Positions 1 through 7,817 of a stretch of 64,000 bases of DNA are shown here, piece by piece. The DNA is from Shimia sp039969785 (GTDB lineage: Bacteria > Pseudomonadota > Alphaproteobacteria > Rhodobacterales > Rhodobacteraceae), in NCBI RefSeq assembly GCF_039969785.1, contig NZ_JBDVNC010000017.1:1-64000 (forward strand). Direction: 5' to 3'. Under the pieces are notes generated by a model. It searched no databases, was not told the DNA's origin, and saw nothing but the letters and a program-made list of their open reading frames with translations. The translations under genes were made by a program, and so were the position numbers. How positions within the stretch are numbered: the first letter of the stretch is position 1; each line of letters begins with the position of its first letter.

Positions 1-473
1 CATAAACCTCAAAATTTTCCGCCGCGCTTCGCTTCCGAACTGTCTCTCTCGATCCCGTCCGCCGCTCCGTCTGGCGCCCCGTTGGTGCATCTCTGCGCCG
101 CCGGTGAGGGGGGTTCTACGGTTTGATCGCCATGGCCGCAACCCCTTTTTCTCAAAAACTTCATCTTTTTCTGTTTTTTCCTATTTTCCCTGTAAAATGA
201 ATACCTTACCCAAGGTCGATTTCAAAAACACGCTCTCAAACGCAACAAAATTACGCCCCTTGATACGTCGTTAATGCTGCACCTGCACTTATCCACAGCC
301 TTTCTTATATACGCCTGCATTCCAGGGCTCATTTCGACAGGAATCGCGCCGCAAATCACAGGACAGGCCCGACTCGCGAGTCGCAACGGCGGCGACTCGG
401 GTCAAACAGGACGCTTTCGGCATCCCGTCGGTATTATGTCGGTATCACGACGGTCTCATTGCGCAGAATCGCG
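1..473. other. Non-coding region at left edge, with one DnaA-box-like 9-mer
   Basis: No convincing gene is seen here. The first 150 bases are GC-rich, followed by an AT-rich stretch (about 150-260) with T-runs. A perfect match to the consensus DnaA box, TTATCCACA, lies at 289-297. One such 9-mer is weak evidence for an origin and can occur by chance. A short open frame at 274-543 has no recognisable protein character and overlaps the end of msrQ, so I do not call it. Confidence 0.4.
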
Positions 474-1094
474 TCAGGCGCGCGCCGCACGGCGCCGGGG
501 AATGGCGCGCAGCCCCACGAGCAGGACAACCACCCCAAGATAGATCAGTGGTTCATACTGAAATCCACGCGACAACATAAAGAAGTGCACGCCCCCCAAT
601 AGCCCCGCCAGATAGACCAGTTTGTGCAGCTTGTTCCAACGACGCCCCAGCTTGCGCACTGACCAGTTGTTGGACGTCACAGCCAGCGGCACCAAGACAG
701 CAAAGCCGGTCATACCGATGGTGATATAAGGACGCTTTAGAATGTCGGCCCAGATCTGGGACAGGATCTGAACATCCAGCACCAACCAGATCAACATGTG
801 GAGACATATATACAGGAAAGCGATCAGACCGATCGCCCGCCGGAACCGCATCAGGTTCAGACCGACAAACCGGCGCAGCGGTGTGATGCTGAGACCAAGG
901 ATCATGAGCTGCAGGCTCTTAAGGCCCATATCGTGCTCCATGACCTTGACCGGGTCTACGCCCAGCCCGCCGTTTACAGCCCGATAGAACAGCCAGACCG
1001 GATAGATCACGGACAGCATATAAAGCGTCCACACCGGAAACCGGCGCAATGACTGGTTGAGCGCGTCGATCAAAACTAACCTCTTGTTAACCAT
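474..1094 (-). CDS. msrQ: MsrQ, haem-binding membrane subunit of the MsrPQ methionine sulfoxide reductase
   Basis: This 206-residue integral membrane protein belongs to the YedZ/MsrQ ferric-reductase-like family. It passes quinone-derived electrons through b haem to periplasmic MsrP. About six hydrophobic segments are visible. Histidines sit in membrane context (FLYICLHMLIWL near residue 95) and in the LHKLVYLAGLLGGVHFF stretch near residue 155, as expected for haem ligands. I start at the ATG at 1094, giving MVNKRLVLIDAL; an adjacent ATG at 1097 and an in-frame ATG at 1157 are less family-like. Unusually, it does not directly follow msrP: an opposite-strand gene at 1234-1890 lies between them. 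Confidence 0.85.
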   Translation of the reverse strand: MVNKRLVLIDALNQSLRRFPVWTLYMLSVIYPVWLFYRAVNGGLGVDPVKVMEHDMGLKSLQLMILGLSITPLRRFVGLNLMRFRRAIGLIAFLYICLHMLIWLVLDVQILSQIWADILKRPYITIGMTGFAVLVPLAVTSNNWSVRKLGRRWNKLHKLVYLAGLLGGVHFFMLSRGFQYEPLIYLGVVVLLVGLRAIPRRRAARA

Positions 1095-1233
1095 CATGGC
1101 AGAGACCCGGCACAGAAGTCTGCACTTCTTCGCATCCCCGCCCAATTTCAGTCCCATTGCGCAGTGATCTTAGATCCATGCCGCGAGTCATTTGCGGTGC
1201 GAAAATTTCCACTTTCCCACAGGGTTTGTTTTT

Positions 1234-1890
1234 ATGAGTTTTGACCAGAACAGTATTCTTCTTATTCTTTGCCTTGCCACATCGTGGTTGGTCACCTTTG
1301 GCGTGACGCGTTGGGTGCGCAACCGGGACGTCACATCGATCCATGCAAAAAACGGCAGCCTTGAAGAAACCGGTGCCGCCAGCCTGTCGACAGTGTTCCG
1401 TCAGAGTCCCGTTGATCTGGGCAACGGGCTGCACGAACTGCGTGCATCTCTGGCCATGCGCCTGATTGCGCCGCTGGCGGCGCTGGCGCTTTTGATGGTG
1501 TCGGATGTCGCGTCTATGCTTGGTTCGATTGGCATCAGCTCTGCGTCCGCGCAGCGGATGATCCTTGGCGGCATTTATCTGGGTTTCGGCTATTGCTGGT
1601 TTATGGTGTTGTCTCAGCAGCGCGTGGTCTGGGGTCAGGGGCTGATAGCCACCTATGGCGTAGACATGAAACGTCAGGTCCGGGCCATGGATGACCTGCT
1701 TGAAATTCGCCCGCATGCGACGCGTCCGGCGCTGGTTTTGACGTTCTCTGATCAAAAGCCGCTGTATATCCCCAAATCCCTGTCTCACCGTGACATGTTC
1801 ATCGATGAAATGCAGGAAATCGCACATGCGAACGTCAACAACGGCATGATTGTTCCAATGCCGCTTCTGCGCCAGCGGCTGGGCGTCTGA
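1234..1890 (+). CDS. Uncharacterised membrane protein, 218 aa
   Basis: I do not recognise a family. The chosen start (MSFDQNSILLILCL) opens with a membrane segment at about residues 7-24. Two more hydrophobic stretches lie near residues 75-92 and 105-125. The C-terminal 90 residues look soluble, with a beta-rich segment (ALVLTFSDQKPLYIPKSL) like a membrane-anchored PH-like or sensor domain; that comparison is inference. It is divergent from msrQ (140 bp apart) and convergent with the zinc-ribbon-like gene after msrP (13 bp between stops). It separates msrP from msrQ, so a link to that system is possible but unproven. Confidence 0.6.
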   Translation: MSFDQNSILLILCLATSWLVTFGVTRWVRNRDVTSIHAKNGSLEETGAASLSTVFRQSPVDLGNGLHELRASLAMRLIAPLAALALLMVSDVASMLGSIGISSASAQRMILGGIYLGFGYCWFMVLSQQRVVWGQGLIATYGVDMKRQVRAMDDLLEIRPHATRPALVLTFSDQKPLYIPKSLSHRDMFIDEMQEIAHANVNNGMIVPMPLLRQRLGV

Positions 1891-1903
1891 TCCGTCCATG
1901 CCC

Positions 1904-2113
1904 TCAGGAAGAACATTCCTTGCCTTCTTGAATAGGCGGGCAAGGAACCGTTCCATAAGAACAAAAGACACAACAATCTCCGTCCTCGGGTTTGATAAGC
2001 ATCTCACAGGCAGGGCATTCCAGAAAATACTGGCACGAGTCCGTTGGCATTACGAACACTTGTTCATGCCCGCAGGACGGGCATGTCAAAAGAGAGTGGG
2101 TTTCGACCCTCAA
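1904..2113 (-). CDS. Small cysteine-rich GDCCVFCSYG-type protein, 69 aa
   Basis: This 69-residue protein has two CxxC pairs near the N-terminus (CPSCG, CPAC) and the sequence GDCCVFCSYG, the hallmark of a small bacterial family of unknown function that probably binds zinc or another thiophilic metal. Eight cysteines in such a short chain suggest a compact metal-bound fold. The ATG overlaps the msrP stop as ATGA, so the two are probably translationally coupled. That suggests a role beside oxidative or hypochlorite damage repair, which is inference from position only. Confidence 0.7.
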   Translation of the reverse strand: MRVETHSLLTCPSCGHEQVFVMPTDSCQYFLECPACEMLIKPEDGDCCVFCSYGTVPCPPIQEGKECSS

Positions 2114-3012
2114 AAATACTTCCTCAGGTCCATGCCTTCATAAAGCGACGCAACTTCTTTCTCATACCCGTTGAACATCAGGGTTGGCTTGCGCTTGGCA
2201 AAAATCCCACCACCAATTGGCCGTTCCGTCTCCTGACTCCAACGTGGATGATCCACTTCGGGGTTCACGTTGCTGTAGAACTTGTATTCGTTTGGGATCG
2301 CCTTGTTCCAGCTGGTCGGCGGTTCTTTGTCGGTCAGCGTGATGCGCACCACCGATTTGATCGACTTGTACCCGTATTTCCATGGCACAACCAATCGCAA
2401 CGGCGCTCCGTTCTGATTGGGGATGTCCTTGCCATAGATGCCGCTCGCCATAATGGTCAGCGGATTCATCGCCTCGTCCAGCCGCAGCCCTTCGACATAG
2501 GGCCATTCAATAAACGGCACATTCTGACCAGGCATTTCCTCGGGGCGGAAAAGCGTTTCCATGGCCACGTATTTGGCCTCGGGTTTGACCCCGGCCATAT
2601 CCAGCAAATCCTTAAGCTCGAACCCGTTCCACGGAACAACCATCGACCACGCCTCGACACAGCGGAAACGATAGATGCGTTCCTCGATGGTCATTTTGGA
2701 CATGATATCGTCCAGCGCATAGTCGCCGGGCTTGTCGACCATCCCGTCAATCTTGATGGTCCACGGGCTGGTGGTCAGGGTATGGGCATTTGCCGCCGGG
2801 TCGTCTTTGCCTGTGCCGAACTCGTAAAAGTTATTGTACTGGGTGATGACATCCCAATCGGTTGGCTCAAGGTCAGTGTTGGCGCGCGCCGGGGCGGCCA
2901 GACCTGCCATGCCAATCCCCGCAAGGCCGGCCATGATCTGACGTCGGTTCAGAAAGGCCCCCTCGGGGGTCACATCGGCATGTGTCAGGTCGTTCGTCCA
3001 GCGTTTGGCCAT
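2110..3012 (-). CDS. msrP: MsrP, periplasmic molybdopterin methionine sulfoxide reductase
   Basis: This is the catalytic subunit of MsrPQ. It reduces methionine sulfoxide in periplasmic proteins using a mononuclear molybdenum cofactor of the sulfite-oxidase fold. The 300-residue protein begins with a twin-arginine leader (NRRQIMAG, RR at residues 23-24, Ala-rich core, cleavage near ARA at 42-44), so it is exported folded. The Mo-ligand cysteine is in YRFRCVEAWSM (C118). I start at MAKRWTNDL (3012); an in-frame ATG at 3027 is possible. It overlaps the small Cys-rich gene by 4 bases. Its partner msrQ lies 1 kb downstream on the same strand. Confidence 0.9.
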   Translation of the reverse strand: MAKRWTNDLTHADVTPEGAFLNRRQIMAGLAGIGMAGLAAPARANTDLEPTDWDVITQYNNFYEFGTGKDDPAANAHTLTTSPWTIKIDGMVDKPGDYALDDIMSKMTIEERIYRFRCVEAWSMVVPWNGFELKDLLDMAGVKPEAKYVAMETLFRPEEMPGQNVPFIEWPYVEGLRLDEAMNPLTIMASGIYGKDIPNQNGAPLRLVVPWKYGYKSIKSVVRITLTDKEPPTSWNKAIPNEYKFYSNVNPEVDHPRWSQETERPIGGGIFAKRKPTLMFNGYEKEVASLYEGMDLRKYF

Positions 3013-3071
3013 CAGGTTCTCCGTCATTCAGTTTGTTTGGCTGTACTATATGTGGGCCCGCGGGCACCAGA

Positions 3072-3093
3072 CACGTCATCTCACGATGACGTG
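3072..3093. terminator. Perfect 9-bp hairpin at the end of the glutamate-synthase-like gene
   Basis: CACGTCATC (3072-3080) pairs with GATGACGTG (3085-3093) around a four-base loop that holds most of the stop codon of the upstream minus-strand gene. There is no clear U-tract, so it may act as a 3' end stabiliser or weak terminator. Confidence 0.4.
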
Positions 3094-4586
3094 GTCGCAC
3101 TGTAACTTGGATAGATCTTGTTCATCGGCTCTGACCGGCCATTGGGTTGAACGATGCGCACATGGCGACGGCCCAGTTTACGCGGATCTGAAACGCCAAC
3201 CGAATGCGAGATAGTTTCCACCTCTTTGATGATGCCCTTGGCATAGTTGGCGACGCGTTTGTATTTGCTTTCGACCACAAGCCCCTTTTGAAAACGCGGG
3301 TCGTGCGTGGTGATTCCGGTCGGGCAGGTGTTCTTGTTGCATTTGAGCGCCTGAATACAGCCCAGCGCAAACATAAACCCACGCGCCGAGGTGACAAAGT
3401 CAGCCCCCGCCGCAAGCGCCCATGCGATGTCGCCGGGGTTGACCAGCTTGCCACTGGCAACAATGCGGACACGGTCACGAAGCCCGTGTTCATCGCGCAG
3501 ATTAACCACCAACGGCAGCGCCTCGCGCACGGGCATACCAACAAGGTCAATCAGCGGCATGGGCGCAGCACCGGTGCCACCTTCGCCGCCATCAATGGTA
3601 ATGAAATCGGGCGCCGCCTCGGGTCCGCGTCGGGCGATGGTTTCAAACAGATCGCGGAACGCTTCTTCGGCGCCTACCACGGTTTTGATCCCAACCGGTT
3701 TGCCAGTGACCTCTCTTACATGGGTGATCATATCCAGCAGGTGGTCAAAATTGTCGATCTCGCGGTGCCGATTGGGAGAGATGCCGTCCTGCCCCACTTT
3801 CAGGCCACGAATTTTCGCAATTTCCTCGGTGACCTTTGCGCCGGGCAAAATGCCACCTTTGCCGGGCTTGGCCCCCTGCGCCATCTTGATCTCGAACATG
3901 CGGATACATTCATGCGATGCGACCTCGCGCAGCTTGTCGTCGCACAGCCCACCGGTTTCATCGCGCACGCCAAATTTCGCAGTACCGATCTGATAGACAA
4001 GATCGGCCCCGCCTTCGAGGTGAAACGGAGAGACCCCGCCTTCGCCGGTATTCATCCAGACGCCCGCTTCCTTCGCACCCCGGCTCAGCGCCTGCACCGC
4101 TGGCTTTGAGATCGCACCATAGCTCATGCCCGAAATATTAAAGATCGACGGCGCAAGAAATGGCGTGCGGGCGGTGGGGCCAACCAAAAGCGGTTCGCAA
4201 CTGGTGTATTCGTCGTCCAAATGTGGAAACGGATCATTCACAAAGATCGGCGTGCCCGCAACATTCAGGTTGCGCGTCGATCCAAACGCAATGGTGTTGC
4301 CCGCGCCGGACCCGGATCGCGCCACCCATTCCCGCTGCGCACGGTTAAACGGCAACTCTTCCCGGTCCATGGCAAAGAAATACTGACGGAAGAATTCGCC
4401 CAATTCGCTAAACACATGCCGGAACCGTCCGATCACCGGATAGTTGCGCCGAATGGCATCCCCGGTCTGGGATCGGTCGATGACAAACATAACCGCCGCC
4501 GCAACCACCATAATGGCGACAATCAGGACAAAGAGTAGGCCAAGGAATTCGACAACGTCGAAGGCTTGTTCCATTGAAACATTCAT
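3081..4586 (-). CDS. FMN-binding glutamate synthase family protein, membrane-anchored
   Basis: The 501-residue protein has an N-terminal membrane segment at about residues 13-36, then a central and FMN domain of the GltB type (Glu_synthase family): GGEGGTGAAPMPLIDLVGMP, the glycine-rich ASGKLVNPGDIAWALAAGADF phosphate-binding region, and the cysteine cluster CIQALKCNKNTCPTG. It lacks the GATase domain of classical GltB and no gltD-like partner is adjacent. It therefore probably does not make glutamate from glutamine alone; its substrate is unknown. Such single-chain members are common in Roseobacters. The start at 4586 (MNVSMEQAFD) could instead be the second Met at residue 5. Confidence 0.8.
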   Translation of the reverse strand: MNVSMEQAFDVVEFLGLLFVLIVAIMVVAAAVMFVIDRSQTGDAIRRNYPVIGRFRHVFSELGEFFRQYFFAMDREELPFNRAQREWVARSGSGAGNTIAFGSTRNLNVAGTPIFVNDPFPHLDDEYTSCEPLLVGPTARTPFLAPSIFNISGMSYGAISKPAVQALSRGAKEAGVWMNTGEGGVSPFHLEGGADLVYQIGTAKFGVRDETGGLCDDKLREVASHECIRMFEIKMAQGAKPGKGGILPGAKVTEEIAKIRGLKVGQDGISPNRHREIDNFDHLLDMITHVREVTGKPVGIKTVVGAEEAFRDLFETIARRGPEAAPDFITIDGGEGGTGAAPMPLIDLVGMPVREALPLVVNLRDEHGLRDRVRIVASGKLVNPGDIAWALAAGADFVTSARGFMFALGCIQALKCNKNTCPTGITTHDPRFQKGLVVESKYKRVANYAKGIIKEVETISHSVGVSDPRKLGRRHVRIVQPNGRSEPMNKIYPSYSATTSS

Positions 4587-4859
4587 AGTGGTTCTTTCGT
4601 GTTGATGCGTGTCAAAGCTGCTTTGCGAATTTTATGAGAGTGTACAGCGAATTTCCCGGCTGCAAATCACGATCACGAAGAGTTCAGAAAGAAACAGGTC
4701 AAAACACTGACGTACATTGGCCAAGCCGTCGACAGGCAGCGTTTTCTGAAGCCCCACCTCAGTAGACTAATTTATGATGATCGACTAAGCCTTGCCTGAT
4801 AATGTTGACTACGGCTGCCATGTTTTTCAGGTGGCCATCTGACGGAACGGGTTGAATTT

Positions 4860-5279
4860 ATGAGCACTGAACAAGCAGGCGGTCATGCCGAACCAAGTTG
4901 GTTTGTGCCACCGGGAGAAGCTGATTTTTTCGCGGTGGTGGCGATGGTCATACTGGTCGCCGGACTATATGGGCTGGTGTATCTTTATGCTGCCTTTGAC
5001 CGTTGGGCCGAACATCAGGCACAAGGCACGCCGTTGGCCAAAACCATCCCGACATTGCTGGCCATTGCTTTGCTGTATGAACTGTTCCCGCTCAATCACT
5101 TTCACATCCTGTTGCCGCTGAGCGCCATTCTGATTGCGTTAATGGCCGATTGGGCGCGCTTTCATCTCAGAATAAGAGCGGGCGAGAACATATTCGACGC
5201 AGATTCGGTACATGTCGCGGAATCAGCAGCGGACGCCGTTGCCCAGAAAACAGAGCAGGAGGAGAATTCAGATGTTTGA
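4860..5279 (+). CDS. Small inner-membrane protein preceding an HlyD-family gene
   Basis: This 139-residue protein has two or three predicted membrane helices (about residues 24-46, 60-80 and 83-98) and a charged C-terminal tail. I do not recognise a named function. Its stop codon overlaps the start of the downstream membrane-fusion protein by 8 bases, and the RBS (aggagg) of that gene lies inside its 3' end, so the two are almost certainly co-translated and probably act together. The 273 bases upstream (4587-4859) hold no gene that I can see. Confidence 0.65.
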   Translation: MSTEQAGGHAEPSWFVPPGEADFFAVVAMVILVAGLYGLVYLYAAFDRWAEHQAQGTPLAKTIPTLLAIALLYELFPLNHFHILLPLSAILIALMADWARFHLRIRAGENIFDADSVHVAESAADAVAQKTEQEENSDV

Positions 5280-6465
5280 ACTCCTGTTTACATCCTTCCC
5301 CGCAATCTTTCGCTATTACCAACTGAAACGACGTGGCGAGGCCATGACCGTCTGGAACATGAAAACAGCGGTTTTCTTGTGGGCGGCGCTGGCGTTCTGC
5401 CTGTTCCTGACCATCTTCTATTTCCACCCCAAAACCTATGCCGGTGTTGTGCCATTCCGCACCGTCTCGGTTGTGGCCCAGACATCTGGTCCGGTCACTG
5501 AAATCGCGGTCGTCAACGGACAACGTGTCGAAGAAGGCGATCTGTTGTTTCGCATCGAAAACAGCGCGCAAAAAGCTGCACTTGCCGAGGCCGAAGCACA
5601 ATTGGATCTGCTGACTGCGACCGAAGCCAAGGCCAAAGACACAGTGATCGTCGCCCAATCCGCAGTTGACGAAGCTCAGGCACAGCTCGCCAAATTCGTG
5701 GATGACCTGAAAGATGCCAGAACACTTGTGGAACGCGGTGTTGGCCGCGCGGACCGGGTGTTGTCACTTGAAACATCGGTCGCGGCAACCGAGGCCGAAA
5801 TCAAAGCCGCCGAAGCGCAGCTGGATCTCGCGCAGATCGACGTTGCAGATTCGTTGCCTGCACAACGCAAGGCCGCAGAAGCTGCAATTGAATCGGCAAA
5901 GACCGCGCTGGCGTTCACCGAAGTGCACAGCCTGACTGGTGGAGAAGTGACCCAGCTTTCTCTGGCAATCGGCAGCCCGGCCACGACGCTTGTTCTGCGC
6001 CCGGCGATGATCATTATCCCGGATCGGCCGACCGATATTCCAACGCGTATAACGGCTGGATTTTCTCAGGTCGCACTGGAAACAATTTATGAAGGCATGC
6101 CCGCCGAAATCGCCTGCGACAGCAATGCAAATCTGATGTTCCGCAATTCGGTGATGCCAGCGCATGTGAGTTCGGTGCAACCCGCCATTGCCACCGGGCA
6201 GGTGTCACCTGACTCTCAGTTGCTGGATATGGGCAAGGCGACGCAACGTGGCACGGTTCTGGTGTTTCTGGAACTGAAGCATAAAGAGCATGAAGAAATG
6301 CTCCTGGATGGCTCCGGCTGCATTGTTCAGGCTTATACGGCCAACCTCGAAGGCACGGCGGGCCATATCATCGGCGCCACCGGCATGGTCAAAGCTGCCG
6401 GATTGCGCCTGAAGGTTTTCGGGTCAATCCTGTTGGGTGTTGGACTGTTAGGTGGCGGTCACTGA
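5272..6465 (+). CDS. HlyD-family membrane fusion protein without an adjacent transporter
   Basis: This 397-residue periplasmic adaptor begins with MFELLFTSFPAIF, has a membrane anchor around residues 37-57, then a biotinyl-lipoyl half-motif (VVAQTSGPVTEIAVVNGQRVEEGD), a long Ala/Glu-rich coiled coil (about 105-215) and a second beta-rich half. A C-terminal hydrophobic stretch (LKVFGSILLGVGLLGG) suggests a second membrane contact, unusual for the family. The start at 5272 is set by the AGGAGG RBS and the overlap with the upstream gene; a longer in-frame start at 5212 is less likely. No ABC, MFS or RND pump and no outer-membrane factor are adjacent; the small membrane protein at 4860 may fill that role. 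Confidence 0.75.
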   Translation: MFELLFTSFPAIFRYYQLKRRGEAMTVWNMKTAVFLWAALAFCLFLTIFYFHPKTYAGVVPFRTVSVVAQTSGPVTEIAVVNGQRVEEGDLLFRIENSAQKAALAEAEAQLDLLTATEAKAKDTVIVAQSAVDEAQAQLAKFVDDLKDARTLVERGVGRADRVLSLETSVAATEAEIKAAEAQLDLAQIDVADSLPAQRKAAEAAIESAKTALAFTEVHSLTGGEVTQLSLAIGSPATTLVLRPAMIIIPDRPTDIPTRITAGFSQVALETIYEGMPAEIACDSNANLMFRNSVMPAHVSSVQPAIATGQVSPDSQLLDMGKATQRGTVLVFLELKHKEHEEMLLDGSGCIVQAYTANLEGTAGHIIGATGMVKAAGLRLKVFGSILLGVGLLGGGH

Positions 6466-6471
6466 TCAGAA

Positions 6472-6493
6472 CGCGGCCCGGTTTCGGGCCGCG
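6472..6493. terminator. GC-rich hairpin between convergent genes
   Basis: CGCGGCCCG (6472-6480) pairs with CGGGCCGCG (6485-6493) around a GTTT loop, just after the HlyD-family gene and facing pyrF. There is no long U-tract on either strand, so termination is likely but not certain. Confidence 0.5.
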
Positions 6494-6529
6494 ATATTGC
6501 CGCGTAAGATTTCGGCAAGCCGTCAGAAA

Positions 6530-7234
6530 TCAGATTGCAGCCAGTTCAGCCACGATCGCCTCTACCGCGGCGCGCGGGTTGTCCGAGGCATAGACCGGAC
6601 GCCCGACAACGATATGATCGGCCCCATCCGAAATTGCGCTTGCCGGTGTGGCAACGCGCTTCTGATCCCCAAGCGCCGTACCGGTCGGGCGCACTCCGGG
6701 GGTCACGATCAGGCGGCCACTGGCTTCGGGCAAGGCACGGATCAGCGCGGCCTCTTGCGGGCTTGCGATCACACCGTCCGCACCGGCATCAAGCGCCCGC
6801 GCGGCGCGTTCGACCACAAGCTCCTGAACGTCACCCGGTTTGATCAGGCTTGCGTCCAGATCACCGCGATCCAGTGACGTCAGAATGGTCACACCGAGAA
6901 TTTTCAGATTGGTTCCGGCCGCACCTTCTTTGGCGGCGCGCACCACATGCGGATCACCGTGAACGGTCAGAAAGTCCAGATCAAACTGGGCCAGCCCGCG
7001 CACAGCGTTTTCCACCGTATTGCTGATATCAAACAGCTTCATGTCCAGAAAGATGCGCTTGCCATGTTCCTGCTTCAGCTCATTGGCCAAAGCCAGGCCG
7101 CCACCCGTCAACATGCCCAGCCCGATCTTATAAAAAGACACGGACTCGCCAATAGTTTCGGCAAGCTTCAGCCCCTGAAGTGCGTTGGGCACGTCAAGGG
7201 CTACGATCAAACGGTCGTCGGACGGACTGGTCAC
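6530..7234 (-). CDS. pyrF: Orotidine 5'-phosphate decarboxylase
   Basis: The last step of de novo UMP synthesis: OMP is decarboxylated to UMP in the cytoplasm. At 234 residues the length is usual for bacterial PyrF. The catalytic DxKxxD motif is present (LDMKLFDISNTV, near residue 63-70), followed by TVHG and the C-terminal TPGVRP phosphate-binding loop. Start at MTSPSDDRLIVALDVPNA is clear. It ends toward the HlyD gene with a hairpin between; a small uncharacterised gene lies upstream on the same strand. Confidence 0.95.
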   Translation of the reverse strand: MTSPSDDRLIVALDVPNALQGLKLAETIGESVSFYKIGLGMLTGGGLALANELKQEHGKRIFLDMKLFDISNTVENAVRGLAQFDLDFLTVHGDPHVVRAAKEGAAGTNLKILGVTILTSLDRGDLDASLIKPGDVQELVVERAARALDAGADGVIASPQEAALIRALPEASGRLIVTPGVRPTGTALGDQKRVATPASAISDGADHIVVGRPVYASDNPRAAVEAIVAELAAI

Positions 7235-7299
7235 GTGGGGCGCTCCTGAATTTGGGATGCGCCCTTGTTGCCGCCCTTTCGGGCGACGTCAAGTCCTGC

Positions 7300-7560
7300 T
7301 CAGAGCTCTGACGGGTAAACGCCGGGGGCAAACGACAGTTCTTCGCGACCAGCGCGCAATTCCGGCATCCGCCGCAATTGGCGCAATGCGTCCCGGATCA
7401 AGGCCAGTCGTCCCTTGGTTGGCTCTTCTTCGGGCTGGCTCTCGACGTTGCACAGGACGCGTACGTCGCGTGCGTCGGCGCTCAGCGAAACAACGGCGCT
7501 GAGTTCACCAAGAGACTGGCGATAGGTTGGGTTGGAAATCTGAATATCAGTGACGTGCAT
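7300..7560 (-). CDS. Hypothetical protein, 86 aa
   Basis: This small soluble protein begins MHVTDIQISNPTYRQSLGEL and is acidic and beta-then-helix in character, with no signal peptide or membrane segment. I do not recognise a characterised family. It lies 65 bp upstream of pyrF on the same strand, so it may be co-transcribed with it. Codon use looks like its neighbours, which argues it is a real gene. Confidence 0.6.
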   Translation of the reverse strand: MHVTDIQISNPTYRQSLGELSAVVSLSADARDVRVLCNVESQPEEEPTKGRLALIRDALRQLRRMPELRAGREELSFAPGVYPSEL

Positions 7561-7710
7561 GGCGTCCTCACTTTTTATTTTTTACTGCTCGTGCCGCCCA
7601 TCATCGGTTCAGAATGCGGCGAAATTGGTCAGGCCATTGGGCGATTTCCTATCCTTTCCGTGGCTCAGCGCGCTGTTATCGCTATCTTTCCTGATTCCCC
7701 CTCACACTCT

Positions 7711-7740
7711 CTTGAACGCGGGGCAAACACGCCCCACATT
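7711..7740 (+). promoter_or_regulatory. Heat-shock (RpoH/sigma-32) type promoter for clpB
   Basis: CTTGAA (7711-7716) and CCCCACATT (7732-7740), 15 bases apart, match the sigma-32 consensus of CTTGAA and a C-rich -10. The -10 lies 77 bp before the clpB start codon. ClpB is a classic RpoH target, which supports the call. Confidence 0.7.
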
Positions 7741-7817
7741 GGGATTGAGGCCCATACCGGGACGTGCCGCACAGCGGGCGTTTTTTTCAAAGGGGCGCTT
7801 ATAAAAGGAGAGTGACG

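Noticed and set aside
274..543. 89-residue open frame at the left edge
   Set aside because: It overlaps the end of msrQ and its composition (Arg/Ser-rich, no domains) is that of a random frame.
1087..2007. 306-residue open frame on the minus strand covering the 1234-1890 gene
   Set aside because: The plus-strand frame has orderly membrane helices and a good N-terminus; the minus frame is basic and low-complexity in character.
2044..3105. 353-residue open frame antisense to msrP
   Set aside because: MsrP has a Tat leader and Mo-binding cysteine on the minus strand; the antisense frame has no family features.
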